Positions 16,734-25,530 of a DNA stretch of 64,000 nucleotides are shown piece by piece. Source of the DNA: Pseudomonas putida (GTDB lineage: Bacteria > Pseudomonadota > Gammaproteobacteria > Pseudomonadales > Pseudomonadaceae); NCBI RefSeq assembly GCF_002906855.1, contig NZ_MINI01000048.1, positions 62,001 to 126,000 on the forward strand, written 5' to 3'. How positions within the stretch are numbered: the stretch's first letter is position 1; the number at the start of each line of letters is the position of its first letter. Position numbers and translations under genes: made by a program. The notes under the pieces were generated by a model. That model saw only the letters and a program-made list of their open reading frames with translations, ran no database searches and was not told the DNA's origin.

Positions 16734-16774
16734 GCGCCCAAGCCCCACAGTATTAGGGCTTGGGCGCTTTTTTT
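16734..16774 (+). terminator. Strong plus-strand terminator with no gene in front
   Basis: GCGCCCAAGCCC and GGGCTTGGGCGC form a 12-bp stem followed by seven T residues. No plus-strand coding frame precedes it, so it may end a short untranslated transcript starting in the divergent control region of the repressor. Confidence 0.8.
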
Positions 16775-17247
16775 CATCCAGGCATAAACCTATGCATGGG
16801 CATAGATTGGCATTGAATGGCGCATGGTTTGCCCCATTATTGCCCCAAGGATAGACCCGACTTCGTCCACGTAGGCCGAACCGGCCTTGCACTGATCCTG
16901 CCTAAACAAGGGATAGGGATTTGAACCCGCCCAGCTCACACCAGAGGCCGTACAGGGCCCGAAAACGGTGCCCAAGCGTCCGCATTGGCAGACCTGATGC
17001 GGCCTAATCCGACCCTAAATTTGCCCTAAATTTGCCCTAAAAATCCCCTCCCCTACATAAGAGACCGACATGAACCCCCTGATGAATGCTTCGACCTTCG
17101 CTCAATTGACCTTCACGTTAAGATTTTTCCGAATCACACGACTACACTGAGCACGCTCTACTAGCTCAGCATACCCCCTGTAATCAATACATTTTCGTTA
17201 CGTGACCACCGAAATTTTCTTATAAGTGCGGACGCGTTGGAGACTCC
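16775..17247. other. Non-coding region, candidate prophage attachment region
   Basis: No convincing gene. It contains direct repeats of TTGCCC: TTTGCCCCA (16828), TTGCCCCA (16840) and two adjacent TTTGCCCTAAA units (17020-17041) after a GACCCTAAA (17011). Such spaced direct repeats are typical of integrase arm sites. A T-arm-like GGGTTCAAATCCC (minus strand, near 16918-16930) has no surrounding tRNA. The tailocin cassette ends on one side and prophage cargo starts on the other, so the left attachment site is probably here. The right copy lies outside the window. Confidence 0.35.
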
Positions 17248-18288
17248 ATGAAAGCACCTGGCGAAGAAATACTAGGCAAACTGTGGGACACATTAGCAGA
17301 TAAAGGCATGGGCTCCCTGTTAAGGCCTTCGCAAATACGCCGAGAGGAACGTGCCAGAACCGAAGGTAAAGTTCATAACCTCCTCAGTTTGGCTCAGGCA
17401 GAAAAATACGCAGAAGAAATCAAAGCGGGGCTCGCAACCTACCAGCAAGATGGAAAGCTCAAATACCTTGGATCTCTTGACACGGATGAGACCGAGCGAG
17501 ATTCAAATGGGCGCATAGAGCCATCATTGAGCTTTGATTTTACCCCTATTAAGCTCAAGGCAGATGCTGACATTCTTCGAAAAGAGATCAACGAAACAAA
17601 GGCCATAATTTTCGCCGAAGAAATATTAACCAACACCTCCACCGACGAGCCTGTCAACAGTAAACCAATTGACGATGAGTGGCTCTTTCTGTGGAGAGAA
17701 AACGCCGGGAAAACCTCCAATGAAGATATCCAAAGACTTTGGGGCAGCGTCCTAGCTGGAGAAATAAAGTCCCCTGGAAGCTACTCATTTAGGACGCTTG
17801 AATTCTTGAAAGGAATTACTCGTGAAGAGGCAAATATCATACAGTCTGTAGCACCATATGTCTGGGAAAATGGCTTTATATGGCGCAATCTCAATGTTCT
17901 TGAACAGCATGGGGTATCATATGAATCCCTACTTGACCTTCAAGCCCTAGGAATTCTCATGGGCGTAGACTCCGAAAATGTCTCGATGTATTTCGAAAGT
18001 GTATTTTCCGATAAGTATTTGTTCACCATAAAATGTCATAACAGGATGCTAGCCTTCCAACATGCAGACCCCAAACAACGACTTACAATGCCCGCCATAC
18101 GACTTACCAGCATTGGGAAGCAAGTTATCAAACTAGAACACACCGTTGCAAAGGATGATTTTATGGCGGAATACGCACTGCTGTACAAAGAGCAAAATTT
18201 CACTGCCCTGCTTGGAGACTTTGAGGTAGTCTATGAAAATGACATGCCAACACATTTCAAGGGAATCAATATGGTATCAATTTATTAA
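17248..18288 (+). CDS. DUF2806 protein, prophage cargo
   Basis: 346 residues, AT-rich compared with all neighbours. The central region has the DUF2806 hallmark (PIDDEWLFLWRENAGKTSNE, then LWGSVLAGEIKSPGSYS and RTLEFLKGITREEANI). There is no signal peptide or membrane helix. The family has no established function. It sits between the lysis genes and the prophage end, the usual place for genes that serve the lysogen. It is transcribed away from the late genes, so expression in the lysogen is likely. An anti-phage role is a reasonable guess, not shown by the sequence. Confidence 0.72.
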   Translation: MKAPGEEILGKLWDTLADKGMGSLLRPSQIRREERARTEGKVHNLLSLAQAEKYAEEIKAGLATYQQDGKLKYLGSLDTDETERDSNGRIEPSLSFDFTPIKLKADADILRKEINETKAIIFAEEILTNTSTDEPVNSKPIDDEWLFLWRENAGKTSNEDIQRLWGSVLAGEIKSPGSYSFRTLEFLKGITREEANIIQSVAPYVWENGFIWRNLNVLEQHGVSYESLLDLQALGILMGVDSENVSMYFESVFSDKYLFTIKCHNRMLAFQHADPKQRLTMPAIRLTSIGKQVIKLEHTVAKDDFMAEYALLYKEQNFTALLGDFEVVYENDMPTHFKGINMVSIY

Positions 18289-18311
18289 AAACTCGAAGGT
18301 AACGTTTTAGA

Positions 18312-18491
18312 ATGCCGCTGGGCAATGCGTTAGATTCATTTAGCATCGCTGCCCGCACTACAGGGCTTAGTAACCAGAGGCATTACAACCTCGATTACGC
18401 TGCTTTGAAGACAAGAAAAGGCGATCGAGAAATTTTGATCGCCCTCTTCGCAAGCGAAGCATACCAGTATGAATTCCAACACCTTGATTAG
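18312..18491 (+). CDS. Possible 59-residue protein
   Basis: A short frame directly after the DUF2806 gene begins MPLGNALDSFSIAARTTGLS and ends before the convergent DUF2971 gene. The spacing from AAGG to the ATG is long (12 bases) and a hairpin (GGCGATC...GATCGCC, 18420-18443) lies inside it, so it may equally be a 3' untranslated region with a terminator. I do not recognise it. Confidence 0.3.
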   Translation: MPLGNALDSFSIAARTTGLSNQRHYNLDYAALKTRKGDREILIALFASEAYQYEFQHLD

Positions 18492-18494
18492 AAA

Positions 18495-19349
18495 TTAAAA
18501 TATCGGCTCATAATTTATCCGATAGTAGCTCGAATCCGCTCGAGCCTGGAAGATTTTGACTCTTGGCCAGCTGCATTTATCACTTAGAACACTCTCTATA
18601 CGTGACCGCGTACTTTCAGTAGCCCGTGCACCTATGACAACCGCAGTTACGGCATCCGAGGGAAACTCAAAAAGATGGACATCGCCGATCGGTGTTTCTA
18701 TTACAGAACTAGCATTGTTCGCCTTCTGCAAGATACGCCACTCCTTCTCATACCCCCATTCTATTCCTTTAGTGAGATAGGCGCTTTCGACGCTCATAGC
18801 CCCAGCAATTCCGGACGGGCGGCACTCAGAATACACTATCTTATTAAGCGAACCCGGCCCATAGGAATTGACAGCGACAGTATTAAAGAACGTATGACCA
18901 GCGTCAAATCCGACCACAAACCCAGTATGATCTGCAGCGTAATGAGCCCACATCAAAAGGCTATTAACTTCTTCGGAAAGCGATAGAGCCACAACTGAGT
19001 CCTGCAAATGTGACTCTAAGGCTGCGCGATACCCTCTTGCATGCTCTATGTAATGACCATTAGGATCTGGATCAATTAGTGAGATTGAACTCAGGGTAAA
19101 GGACGGGTCTGCAGCGATCGAACGCCGCACATGATCCAAAAAGGCCTCCTTCAAATGCGGAAGATGCAAATCTTGCGGCCTAGCCTGAACAAAATATTTA
19201 CGGGCCCCCACCGGATTTAATTCATTACTATCAATGAAGCTAGGCAAACAATCGAAGGGATCATTAAATCGAGAAGGCTTAGAATATGCTAGAACTCTAG
19301 CCTCGAGCACATCGACTCTTTCCGGCCGCAAATATTTGAACAAGTGCAT
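18495..19349 (-). CDS. DUF2971 protein, prophage cargo
   Basis: 284 residues with low GC. The family opening is present (LFKYLRPERVDVLEARVLAY, then KPSRFNDPFDCLPSF), followed by the conserved core (LSLSEEVNSLLMWAHYA, DHTGFVVGFD). DUF2971 proteins are widespread in genomic islands and prophages and have no assigned reaction. It converges with the DUF2806 gene and shares its unusual base composition, which suggests the two arrived together as cargo. A role against other phages is inferred from the location only. Confidence 0.72.
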   Translation of the reverse strand: MHLFKYLRPERVDVLEARVLAYSKPSRFNDPFDCLPSFIDSNELNPVGARKYFVQARPQDLHLPHLKEAFLDHVRRSIAADPSFTLSSISLIDPDPNGHYIEHARGYRAALESHLQDSVVALSLSEEVNSLLMWAHYAADHTGFVVGFDAGHTFFNTVAVNSYGPGSLNKIVYSECRPSGIAGAMSVESAYLTKGIEWGYEKEWRILQKANNASSVIETPIGDVHLFEFPSDAVTAVVIGARATESTRSRIESVLSDKCSWPRVKIFQARADSSYYRINYEPIF

Positions 19350-19544
19350 GAATCAAATCCCTTTCGCGATAAAGCCCTGAGGCGTAGACGGAGAATGCTA
19401 CCTCATGAGCAGCAGCTCCGACCAGCACTAGACCGGCCACACGAATTACCGCCTCATTGCTAGAAAAACTCATCAATATAAGCTTTTAGCAAACGGTCTA
19501 AAATCGGCTCTCGCGGATATACGCTTGGCAAGCCCTGAGGGCGA

Positions 19545-19769
19545 TTAATCCTCTGTCTCCTTCATCGGTGATGGCGATAATTCGTCGAGAATGCGCCTGG
19601 TCAAGCTGGGCGCGTACGGCGCCATGAACCACGCTTCCGGTGCCGGTGGCTTCTCGCACCCCACTGTCACAACCCGAGGCGGCGAACGCTCCGGCGTCGA
19701 CAAGGACTGACAGCCGCAGATCAGAGGTAGCAAGCCGGTCACGCAGGCGAGCTTGAGTTTGTTGAGCAT
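19545..19769 (-). CDS. Rz1-like o-spanin lipoprotein
   Basis: 74 residues, embedded in another frame of the split Rz gene, as is usual. The signal peptide ends in a lipobox-like LLPLICGCQS, and the mature part is Pro-rich (STPERSPPRVV). GGAG lies seven bases before the ATG and is kept because it lies in the duplicated flank of the insertion. It would be anchored in the outer membrane and needs an i-spanin partner, whose gene is broken here. Confidence 0.75.
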   Translation of the reverse strand: MLNKLKLACVTGLLPLICGCQSLSTPERSPPRVVTVGCEKPPAPEAWFMAPYAPSLTRRILDELSPSPMKETED

Positions 19770-19776
19770 CTTCCAT

Positions 19777-20000
19777 CTCCTTCCAATGTAAGTGCTCCAT
19801 GAACCCCACATTCAAAGCGCTTACCTGATGCCCGATGCTGTGCTCCCGATTTCCTTCTGGAGCCAGCCCTGCATGATGCGCCCCGACAGCTCTCAGACTA
19901 CGAAGCCTTGCTGCCATGGAACTGCTCGCCAGAGATACCACGGTAAGCTGAGGCCCTATCTTTTAGAAGGTGGGGTTCATGGATCGCACTCCTTCCAATG
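19777..20000. mobile_element. MITE-like insertion flanked by 12-bp direct repeats
   Basis: CTCCTTCCAATG occurs at 19777-19788 and again at 19989-20000, and the 200 bp between them carry a perfect 14-bp inverted repeat near the ends: TCCATGAACCCCAC (19796-19809) and GTGGGGTTCATGGA (19970-19983). The insert has no coding capacity and interrupts the i-spanin frame precisely between the repeats. These features suit a short non-autonomous element mobilised by a transposase encoded elsewhere. Confidence 0.75.
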
Positions 20001-20266
20001 CGTTTGTGCCTGGCCCTGCAGGCGGGCTTCCAGGGCGCGCCGCGCCTCTTGTTGTTCAGCCAGTTGATCAAGCGCTGCTGCCGCCGCCTTCTCCCGCTCC
20101 AGGCCGTGTGCGCGATCCTTCTCCGCCAACTGCTTGCCGAAGTCACCGGCCTGATCAGCGAGCTGCGCCTTGTAGGCGTTGGCCTGCCACACCCAGGCTG
20201 CCCGGGCGCCGCCAGCGCTGGCGACCAACAGCAGCGCTACGGCGACCAGGCGGGTGGCCCATGCAT

Positions 20267-20818
20267 TCACTGCAGCACCTCAAGCGCTCGTTCATAGAAG
20301 GCCTTGCGTTCTTCCAGGCCGTTGGTACCGCCGTTGATACGCTTCGTGATGGCCAAGATGTCACCCTTGTCGGCCAAGCTGTTCAGGCCTTCCTTCTGCC
20401 AGTACCAGCCGGCCGACAGGGATGCATAGACAGGCTGCTCGAGCAGATCCGGGGTGTTGAGTAGCCGGCTGTCACCGAACAGGGCCTCGCTACAGGCTTC
20501 GTAGTTGAACCGACCCGTGACCTGAATGAGCCCACGGCCCCGATAGAATTGGCCATCGCCGTCTGCAGCAGGCGTATTGCCCAAGCGCTGGGCCAGACGG
20601 CCGGTATCGTACTTCGACAGGTACTTGTCATTGCCAAGCTCACGCACGTACTGCAGTTGGCCCGACTCATGCCCCACCTGGGCAAGGAACGCGGCCATGC
20701 GCAGGCGCGTGATGATGGCGTACTTGCCCATGGTTGCGTTGAGGCCAGGAACAAAAACGCCGGCTTTACGGCCGGCGCTGGGGAGGATGCGCAGCAGCTG
20801 CTGCTCTGTAATCGGCAT
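20267..20818 (-). CDS. GH19-type endolysin (second copy, prophage)
   Basis: 183 residues, ATG behind GGAG. Same fold and motifs as the copy at 14609-15157: catalytic Glu in QVGHESGQLQYV, then QFYRGRGLIQVTGRFNYEA. It is the prophage's own peptidoglycan hydrolase. No signal peptide, so export depends on a holin; the prophage holin lies far away at 43252-43593. It is followed by the spanin genes in the same operon. Confidence 0.9.
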   Translation of the reverse strand: MPITEQQLLRILPSAGRKAGVFVPGLNATMGKYAIITRLRMAAFLAQVGHESGQLQYVRELGNDKYLSKYDTGRLAQRLGNTPAADGDGQFYRGRGLIQVTGRFNYEACSEALFGDSRLLNTPDLLEQPVYASLSAGWYWQKEGLNSLADKGDILAITKRINGGTNGLEERKAFYERALEVLQ

Positions 20819-20836
20819 TCGGTTTTCTCCAGGTAC

Positions 20837-20860
20837 AAAAAAGCCCGCACTAGGCGGGCT
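20837..20860 (-). terminator. Terminator after the LamG-like tail gene
   Basis: AGCCCGC, loop, GCGGGCT with a U-run on the minus strand, between the tail gene and the endolysin. It separates tail and lysis transcription. Confidence 0.85.
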
Positions 20861-20878
20861 TGAAACCTATTGGCAGGG

Positions 20879-21643
20879 TTAGTAGAGAGTTTTGGACAAG
20901 TAGCGGTCGACCAAGGCCAGCTCGCTGTCAGACAGCGCGCTGTTGAAGCCCATCGGCGAACGCATCAAGCAAGGCGGCGAAGTAGGCGTTGCAGTGGTAG
21001 TGACCAGGCCCCCCATAACCAGGCCTGGAGCAAGGCTTAGAGTCTTCAACGCATCATTGGTCAGCTTGGCTTGCTGCACCCCATTGACGTACAGCGTCAT
21101 GGTACCGACCGCGCGGTCGTACTTGAGGATCAAGCGCAGCCATGCGGTGCGGCTCAACAGAGGGCCAAGGTAGTCGGCAAACTGGGTGGACAGGCTGGTG
21201 GTACCAATGCGGAACTTGCCAGCCGAGGACGCCAGGAACCAGTAGCTTTGCCCAGATCCAGGCAACACCGAACTGCTGGCAGGCGCACAGGTCAGTTCAT
21301 CGTTGATCGCGCAGAGGTTCATGGCGATAGTGAAAGACCCGGCCGTGCTGAAACTGTCATCTTTGAGTACAGCGCCGGCAGTACCCTGGGACAGCGCCTG
21401 CGAGCCGTCGAACGCGCCAACCAAACGCGACGAGGTGGCCGAGCCATTCAAGGGGATTTTGTTACCCGTAACGCGATCTTCGAAACCGAGATCATCGGCG
21501 CTTGCGCCCCAGCCAGCAGTTGCCGCCCACAGCTTCAACGGGGTCAGGTTGGCGATGCTGATTTCATCCTGGGTGACATCGAGCTGTGGCAGACCGGGAA
21601 TGTCGAGGGTACCGGCCAGCTGAATAATTTGACGTACGGTCAT
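20879..21643 (-). CDS. LamG-like tail-associated protein
   Basis: 254 residues. The second half looks like a concanavalin A/LamG jelly-roll (segments TIAMNLCAINDELTC, WLRLILKYDRAVGTMTLYV and NGVQQAKL). Such domains bind carbohydrate on the host surface in phage tail tips. It follows the large fibre gene with an 11-base gap, so it is probably part of the adsorption apparatus or a fibre accessory. The exact role is inferred. Confidence 0.55.
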   Translation of the reverse strand: MTVRQIIQLAGTLDIPGLPQLDVTQDEISIANLTPLKLWAATAGWGASADDLGFEDRVTGNKIPLNGSATSSRLVGAFDGSQALSQGTAGAVLKDDSFSTAGSFTIAMNLCAINDELTCAPASSSVLPGSGQSYWFLASSAGKFRIGTTSLSTQFADYLGPLLSRTAWLRLILKYDRAVGTMTLYVNGVQQAKLTNDALKTLSLAPGLVMGGLVTTTATPTSPPCLMRSPMGFNSALSDSELALVDRYLSKTLY

Positions 21644-21654
21644 GGTGATTGTCC

Positions 21655-23907
21655 TTAAACGAAAGAGATAGGTTTGCTGAATGCAACGAGCCAGTTATGC
21701 AATGGCTTGCCATCGAAAGCAGAAATGTCACGGTTGTCGGTGTCGGTGATGCAGCCACGGCTGGCGGTGGTGTTTGCCAGCGCATAGTTCAGCGAAGAGC
21801 CGACCGCCGGCGTGGCACTGAGGTTGAATTGAATCTGGTTGCCGGTGGCCAGCAGCATCACCGAGTTGATCAACACCGCCGTATCGGTCAGGGCAAACCC
21901 GTAGTTGCCTGGGTTAGCGGCCGCCGCGTTGATCTGTAGCGCGCCCACCGGCCCTGCAGTCAGCTCATCGCCGGCCGGGGTATTGCTGAATGTCACGGTC
22001 AACGTCGACCCGCTACATACCACCGACAGAGGCCGTAGGCAGTCCAGCTTTTGGCCGCGTAGACGGAAGCGTTCGGCGCGGTACTCGTATTCGCCAATCT
22101 TCACGTACGCTTCGGCGTACGGGTGCCAGGTGTCGTGGTAGCGGTACTGGTACTTCGGGGCTACCAGAACGAACTGCGGATCGGTTTCGTGCATCTGCAG
22201 TTGGGCCAGCGACACGAAGTTCATCGAGGCGGCCCCACGGTTCATCTGCGACAGGTAGCACCAAGGCAATGGGATCCCAGCATCCATAGCGGTAACCGCT
22301 GCCTGATAGTCGCTGACCCATTCGCGCATCGATGCTGCATAGGCCGCCTGCGTGGTACCAACCGGCTCAGATTCACCGTGGGTGATGCTCAGTGGCGCCA
22401 CACGGTAGATCATGCCGCGCGCCTGCGCGATCTGCCGGGCCGCTGTCATCATATTGACCAGGGTGGTGAAAGTGGCGGTGCCCTTTTTCAAGCTCGAATA
22501 GGGCTGGCCGCCCACGCCGGCGATGGAGCACAAGTAGCGTATGCCGGTGCCGCGCTCGTTCAGGTAGCGGTTCATGCCATTGGCAAAGCCCGACATGGGC
22601 GTTTCACCCAGCAGGCCACCTTCGAAGCGTTCTTGCAGCGGTTCGAAATCGGTGTAGGCACTGACTGGGACCGCCCCGCCGACACCGTAATAGCCGCGAG
22701 CGCCATACCCCTTGAACGCCAAGCAACGATTCTTAAACGGCGATGGCGCCTTGCTGAATACTTCGCCGAAAACACCTTCTTCAAACAGCGGCAGGCCATT
22801 GGCGCCGATCATGAAGCCACGACTGCCCAGTGACAGCGATTGGCCGGTGCCTTGACGGTGCCACAGCACCGGAGCTTCAGCAATCAGCTCGCCCGACTTC
22901 AACTTGGCATGCGGGGTCAGGGCGCCACCAGCACCCGTCGTACGGTCGCTCAAGAAGCGCACGGTACTGCCTGTCGCCGCGGGCGCTGCGTCGTTAAACC
23001 CATCGCCACCAGGAAACAGGTCGCGCCACACTAGCCCGTCGTGCACCTGCACGCGAGTCTTGCCGTCACTGACAACCTCACGGGTCATCCACGAAACATC
23101 ATCCCAGGCGCGGAACTCTTGCTGTGCCTCCCGCACTTGCGCCTTGCTTGCCACTGCCGTGTCTGAACCGGTAACGGCCTGGCCCATTTGTAGGATGACC
23201 CGCTGTCCTGCAGTTATTAATAACGGCACATCCAGCTGCGGGCCGCGAGGGCGTTTCATGGCTCGGGCAATGTGCGCCGGATTAGCCAATAGCTTGTCGC
23301 CGATGGTCAGGCCCATTTCGCCTGCGGCACGCGGGCTGTTCGGCGATGACGGCACCTTACGCTGCATGTCACCGACGGACAGACTCAAGTGGCTGTTGCC
23401 GTACTCGTCCACCCGTAGAGGCATACGCGCCCCAAGTTGCAAGCCCCACAGGTTGCGCAACGGCCCCTTTGGCACCTGGGTAATACCGGTCGCGGTCAAG
23501 CGCGCATCCACGGATTTAACCTCGCCAGAGCCAGCAATGCTGACGCCCTCGAAGACCGCGATGGAACCTGAGCGCCTGTATAGGTCTTGTCCTGTGAGGG
23601 GCGCGGTCTGCCGCACCCAGAACTGAGCACCGTTAGCGACAGTGGGTGATGCCAGCCCCTCAGCTACGGTGGTGTAAACCCGGCCATTGGCAACTGCCTT
23701 ACTCAAATCAGCCGCCGCATCGGGCAACGTATCCAGGTAGAGCCGCGCCTGCTTGGCTATGCAGGGCACAGGCCCCGATTCCGTCAACACGTCCGTATCG
23801 ACACCGCCGTTGACATAGACATGCTGCAGCTCCGACGCACTCTTGGATTTTGCTGCCGCTTCGGACAGCTGGCCTCCGTACTGTTCAAGCGATTGGATAT
23901 CAGTCAT
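21655..23907 (-). CDS. Large tail fibre/receptor-binding protein with SGNH-like hydrolase region
   Basis: 750 residues, GGAG before the ATG. A short N-terminal attachment region (ESLEQYGG-like helix) precedes a middle part with GTGQSLSLGSRG, which resembles the GxSxS block of SGNH hydrolases, and later SITHGESE and DTWHPYAEAYVKIG with a DxxH-like pair. A beta-rich C-terminal region (VVCSGSTLTVTFSNTPAGDE) ends it. I infer a fibre that binds and may deacetylate surface polysaccharide. The hydrolase reading rests on motif resemblance. Confidence 0.65.
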   Translation of the reverse strand: MTDIQSLEQYGGQLSEAAAKSKSASELQHVYVNGGVDTDVLTESGPVPCIAKQARLYLDTLPDAAADLSKAVANGRVYTTVAEGLASPTVANGAQFWVRQTAPLTGQDLYRRSGSIAVFEGVSIAGSGEVKSVDARLTATGITQVPKGPLRNLWGLQLGARMPLRVDEYGNSHLSLSVGDMQRKVPSSPNSPRAAGEMGLTIGDKLLANPAHIARAMKRPRGPQLDVPLLITAGQRVILQMGQAVTGSDTAVASKAQVREAQQEFRAWDDVSWMTREVVSDGKTRVQVHDGLVWRDLFPGGDGFNDAAPAATGSTVRFLSDRTTGAGGALTPHAKLKSGELIAEAPVLWHRQGTGQSLSLGSRGFMIGANGLPLFEEGVFGEVFSKAPSPFKNRCLAFKGYGARGYYGVGGAVPVSAYTDFEPLQERFEGGLLGETPMSGFANGMNRYLNERGTGIRYLCSIAGVGGQPYSSLKKGTATFTTLVNMMTAARQIAQARGMIYRVAPLSITHGESEPVGTTQAAYAASMREWVSDYQAAVTAMDAGIPLPWCYLSQMNRGAASMNFVSLAQLQMHETDPQFVLVAPKYQYRYHDTWHPYAEAYVKIGEYEYRAERFRLRGQKLDCLRPLSVVCSGSTLTVTFSNTPAGDELTAGPVGALQINAAAANPGNYGFALTDTAVLINSVMLLATGNQIQFNLSATPAVGSSLNYALANTTASRGCITDTDNRDISAFDGKPLHNWLVAFSKPISFV

Positions 23908-23924
23908 TCAGTTTCTCCGGGCAC

Positions 23925-23947
23925 AAAAAAACCCGCCTCAGCGGGTT
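23925..23947 (-). terminator. Terminator after the collar-type fibre gene
   Basis: AACCCGC, CTCA loop, GCGGGTT with a seven-base U-run on the minus strand, 19 bases after the upstream stop codon. Confidence 0.87.
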
Positions 23948-23965
23948 GTACTTCAGTTGGTATGG

Positions 23966-24886
23966 TCATTCGATGCGTCGCCACATGTGCACCGCCAAAT
24001 AGGGCGGCATGTTGTTGTGCGCCTGCCCACCGCCCGCGCTGCCCGAGAGCGGCACCGGCGTTGTGGTGGCCGTTGAATTGGTCATGTCATCACCCGATGC
24101 ATACGACCCGGTAGAGATAACGCCCTGGCTGGCATGCCCCTGCGGAGTCGTGTGGTTGTGCTCCGGCACTTCATCGAGGGTCAAGAGATGCGAGTACTCA
24201 CCGCCCGTTTCCATTGCTGCGTAATTCACCACCTGACCACGGGCGTCAGTACCTGAACCGACGCCCAGCAGGATGCGCCCGGGTGCCAGGGCTTCCCAAG
24301 TGCCGACGCCGAAGATCAGCGCAGGGTTCGCACCGTTGGTGGCGTTCATGTAGATAGATCCCACCGGGTAAATCACATCCAACATGCTGACGGCGTTGAA
24401 AGACACCCCCCCGCCCACGTCCAGCCCGCCGCGCAGTGATAACCCTTGGGCAGCGCTGAATCGCGCCACTTCAATGTTATCGATCATAAGCACGAGGTCA
24501 GAGCCGGCGATTTCATCACCACCATCGGTGAAAAGCCCAGTGTCGCCATCACTCGAAAAGGCATACCCCACTCGTCCAGCGTCCTGGCCTGAGGGGAGCC
24601 CCTTAGCCGAACGTATGCCCTTTGTCGTGACCAGCGGCCCGGTCAGGACGCCGCCCGTTAGCGGCAGATAACGATCAAACAGCCCCCTTAACACTTGCCA
24701 CAATTGATCATCTTTGTCTTTGCTCAGCTCTACCCCGGCCCCCTCGATGACGTTGGCGATTTCCTCCTGAACCATATTCAACCACTCAGCCTTGAGCGGT
24801 GTAGGCGCGACACCGTCGCGCACGGCGCCATAGCGGAAGCGCCCCAGCGTCGCCACCAGGTCTGTCCAACTGGAAATTCTCTGCAT
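23966..24886 (-). CDS. Tail fibre with collar-type tip domain
   Basis: 306 residues. The N-terminal segment (ISSWTDLVATLGRF, LKAEWLNMVQEEIANVIE) is typical of fibre proteins docking on the baseplate. The C-terminal half has the tail-collar signature (YPVGSIYMNATNGANP, FGVGTWEALAPGRILLGVG) and ends with a Gly/Thr-rich tip and NNMPPYLAVHMWRR. It probably forms the shorter fibre or adaptor onto which the large fibre assembles. Confidence 0.75.
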   Translation of the reverse strand: MQRISSWTDLVATLGRFRYGAVRDGVAPTPLKAEWLNMVQEEIANVIEGAGVELSKDKDDQLWQVLRGLFDRYLPLTGGVLTGPLVTTKGIRSAKGLPSGQDAGRVGYAFSSDGDTGLFTDGGDEIAGSDLVLMIDNIEVARFSAAQGLSLRGGLDVGGGVSFNAVSMLDVIYPVGSIYMNATNGANPALIFGVGTWEALAPGRILLGVGSGTDARGQVVNYAAMETGGEYSHLLTLDEVPEHNHTTPQGHASQGVISTGSYASGDDMTNSTATTTPVPLSGSAGGGQAHNNMPPYLAVHMWRRIE

Positions 24887-24888
24887 GC

Positions 24889-25530
24889 CTAGACCTCAAA
24901 CCCACCCATCGCAGCGGGCAAAACGTAATGAACGGCGTTGAATATCTGGTCCACCTGCGTGGCCAGGGTTTCTACTTGGTCACGCCCGAAACTCAGCACC
25001 ACATCGGTGTAGGCCGGGGCCTGATGCTGCAGACGGCAGTCCAACTCGGCAGCCTCATCGGTGCCGTAGCCGTCCACAGGTGCCGCCGCCCGCCAGGCCC
25101 ACAGCCAATCAGGCCCGTAGAGAAAGTCACCCACGCAGATTGGCCCCACGCGCGCCGGTCGGAACTCTTCAATGAAGATCGGCAAGCCGGACTGCTCGCC
25201 CAGCTTGCGGTAATAGCCCAACTGCGGGGCACCCGTGGCAGTCAACTTATCCAGCACAGCTTGGCCGCGCTGCTCAAAACTCTGCGACCCTGGCACCACG
25301 CAGGCGTCGGGTAACCCCAGGTAGTTTTCCCAGTCGGGCAGCAAGGCCACGACGGTGGCCGGGTTCATTTCTCGCTGCAGACCATCCAGCGCTTCGTCCA
25401 CCCGAGCCAGCTCCGGAGCAAGGCTGGCCAGCATCTGCGCCCAATCCGGCTGCAACTCCGGATCGAAGGCCGGCCCTGCCGGCAGCAACTGCCGTAACTG
25501 CTCGCGGTAATCGTCAACGGTCATAGCCAT
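24889..25530 (-). CDS. Mu gp48-like (YmfQ/DUF2313) baseplate protein
   Basis: 213 residues. The start (TVDDYREQLRQLLPAGPAFD) and the core (NPATVVALLPDWENYLGLPD) match the YmfQ/Mu gp48 family, a baseplate protein that connects the baseplate to the tail fibres. It overlaps the gp47-like gene by ten bases, in line with the tightly packed tail operon. Confidence 0.85.
   Translation of the reverse strand: MAMTVDDYREQLRQLLPAGPAFDPELQPDWAQMLASLAPELARVDEALDGLQREMNPATVVALLPDWENYLGLPDACVVPGSQSFEQRGQAVLDKLTATGAPQLGYYRKLGEQSGLPIFIEEFRPARVGPICVGDFLYGPDWLWAWRAAAPVDGYGTDEAAELDCRLQHQAPAYTDVVLSFGRDQVETLATQVDQIFNAVHYVLPAAMGGFEV

Larger units (their letters stand above)
19498..20270 (-). pseudogene. Rz-like i-spanin gene split by a 0.2 kb insertion
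   Basis: The 5' part (19977-20270) encodes a membrane anchor (RLVAVALLLVASAGG) and a coiled coil, reaching HWKE before the wrong residues CDP and a stop. The 3' part resumes with HWKE followed by MEDAQQTQARLRDRLA and ends ALRACQAYIRESRF at 19498. Removing the insertion restores a continuous protein of 186 codons, a normal i-spanin length. The 5' frame overlaps the endolysin gene by four bases. As it stands the spanin complex should be defective, unless the truncated 97-residue form retains function. Confidence 0.85.

Noticed and set aside
16895..16945. T-arm-like GGGTTCAAATCCC on the minus strand, possible tRNA or tmRNA remnant
   Set aside because: No acceptor stem, anticodon arm or CCA can be folded around it.
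16790..16975. A 61-codon minus-strand frame ending PIYAHA, recalling the end of tyrosine recombinases
   Set aside because: Too short, no start with a ribosome site, and the resemblance is limited to a few residues.
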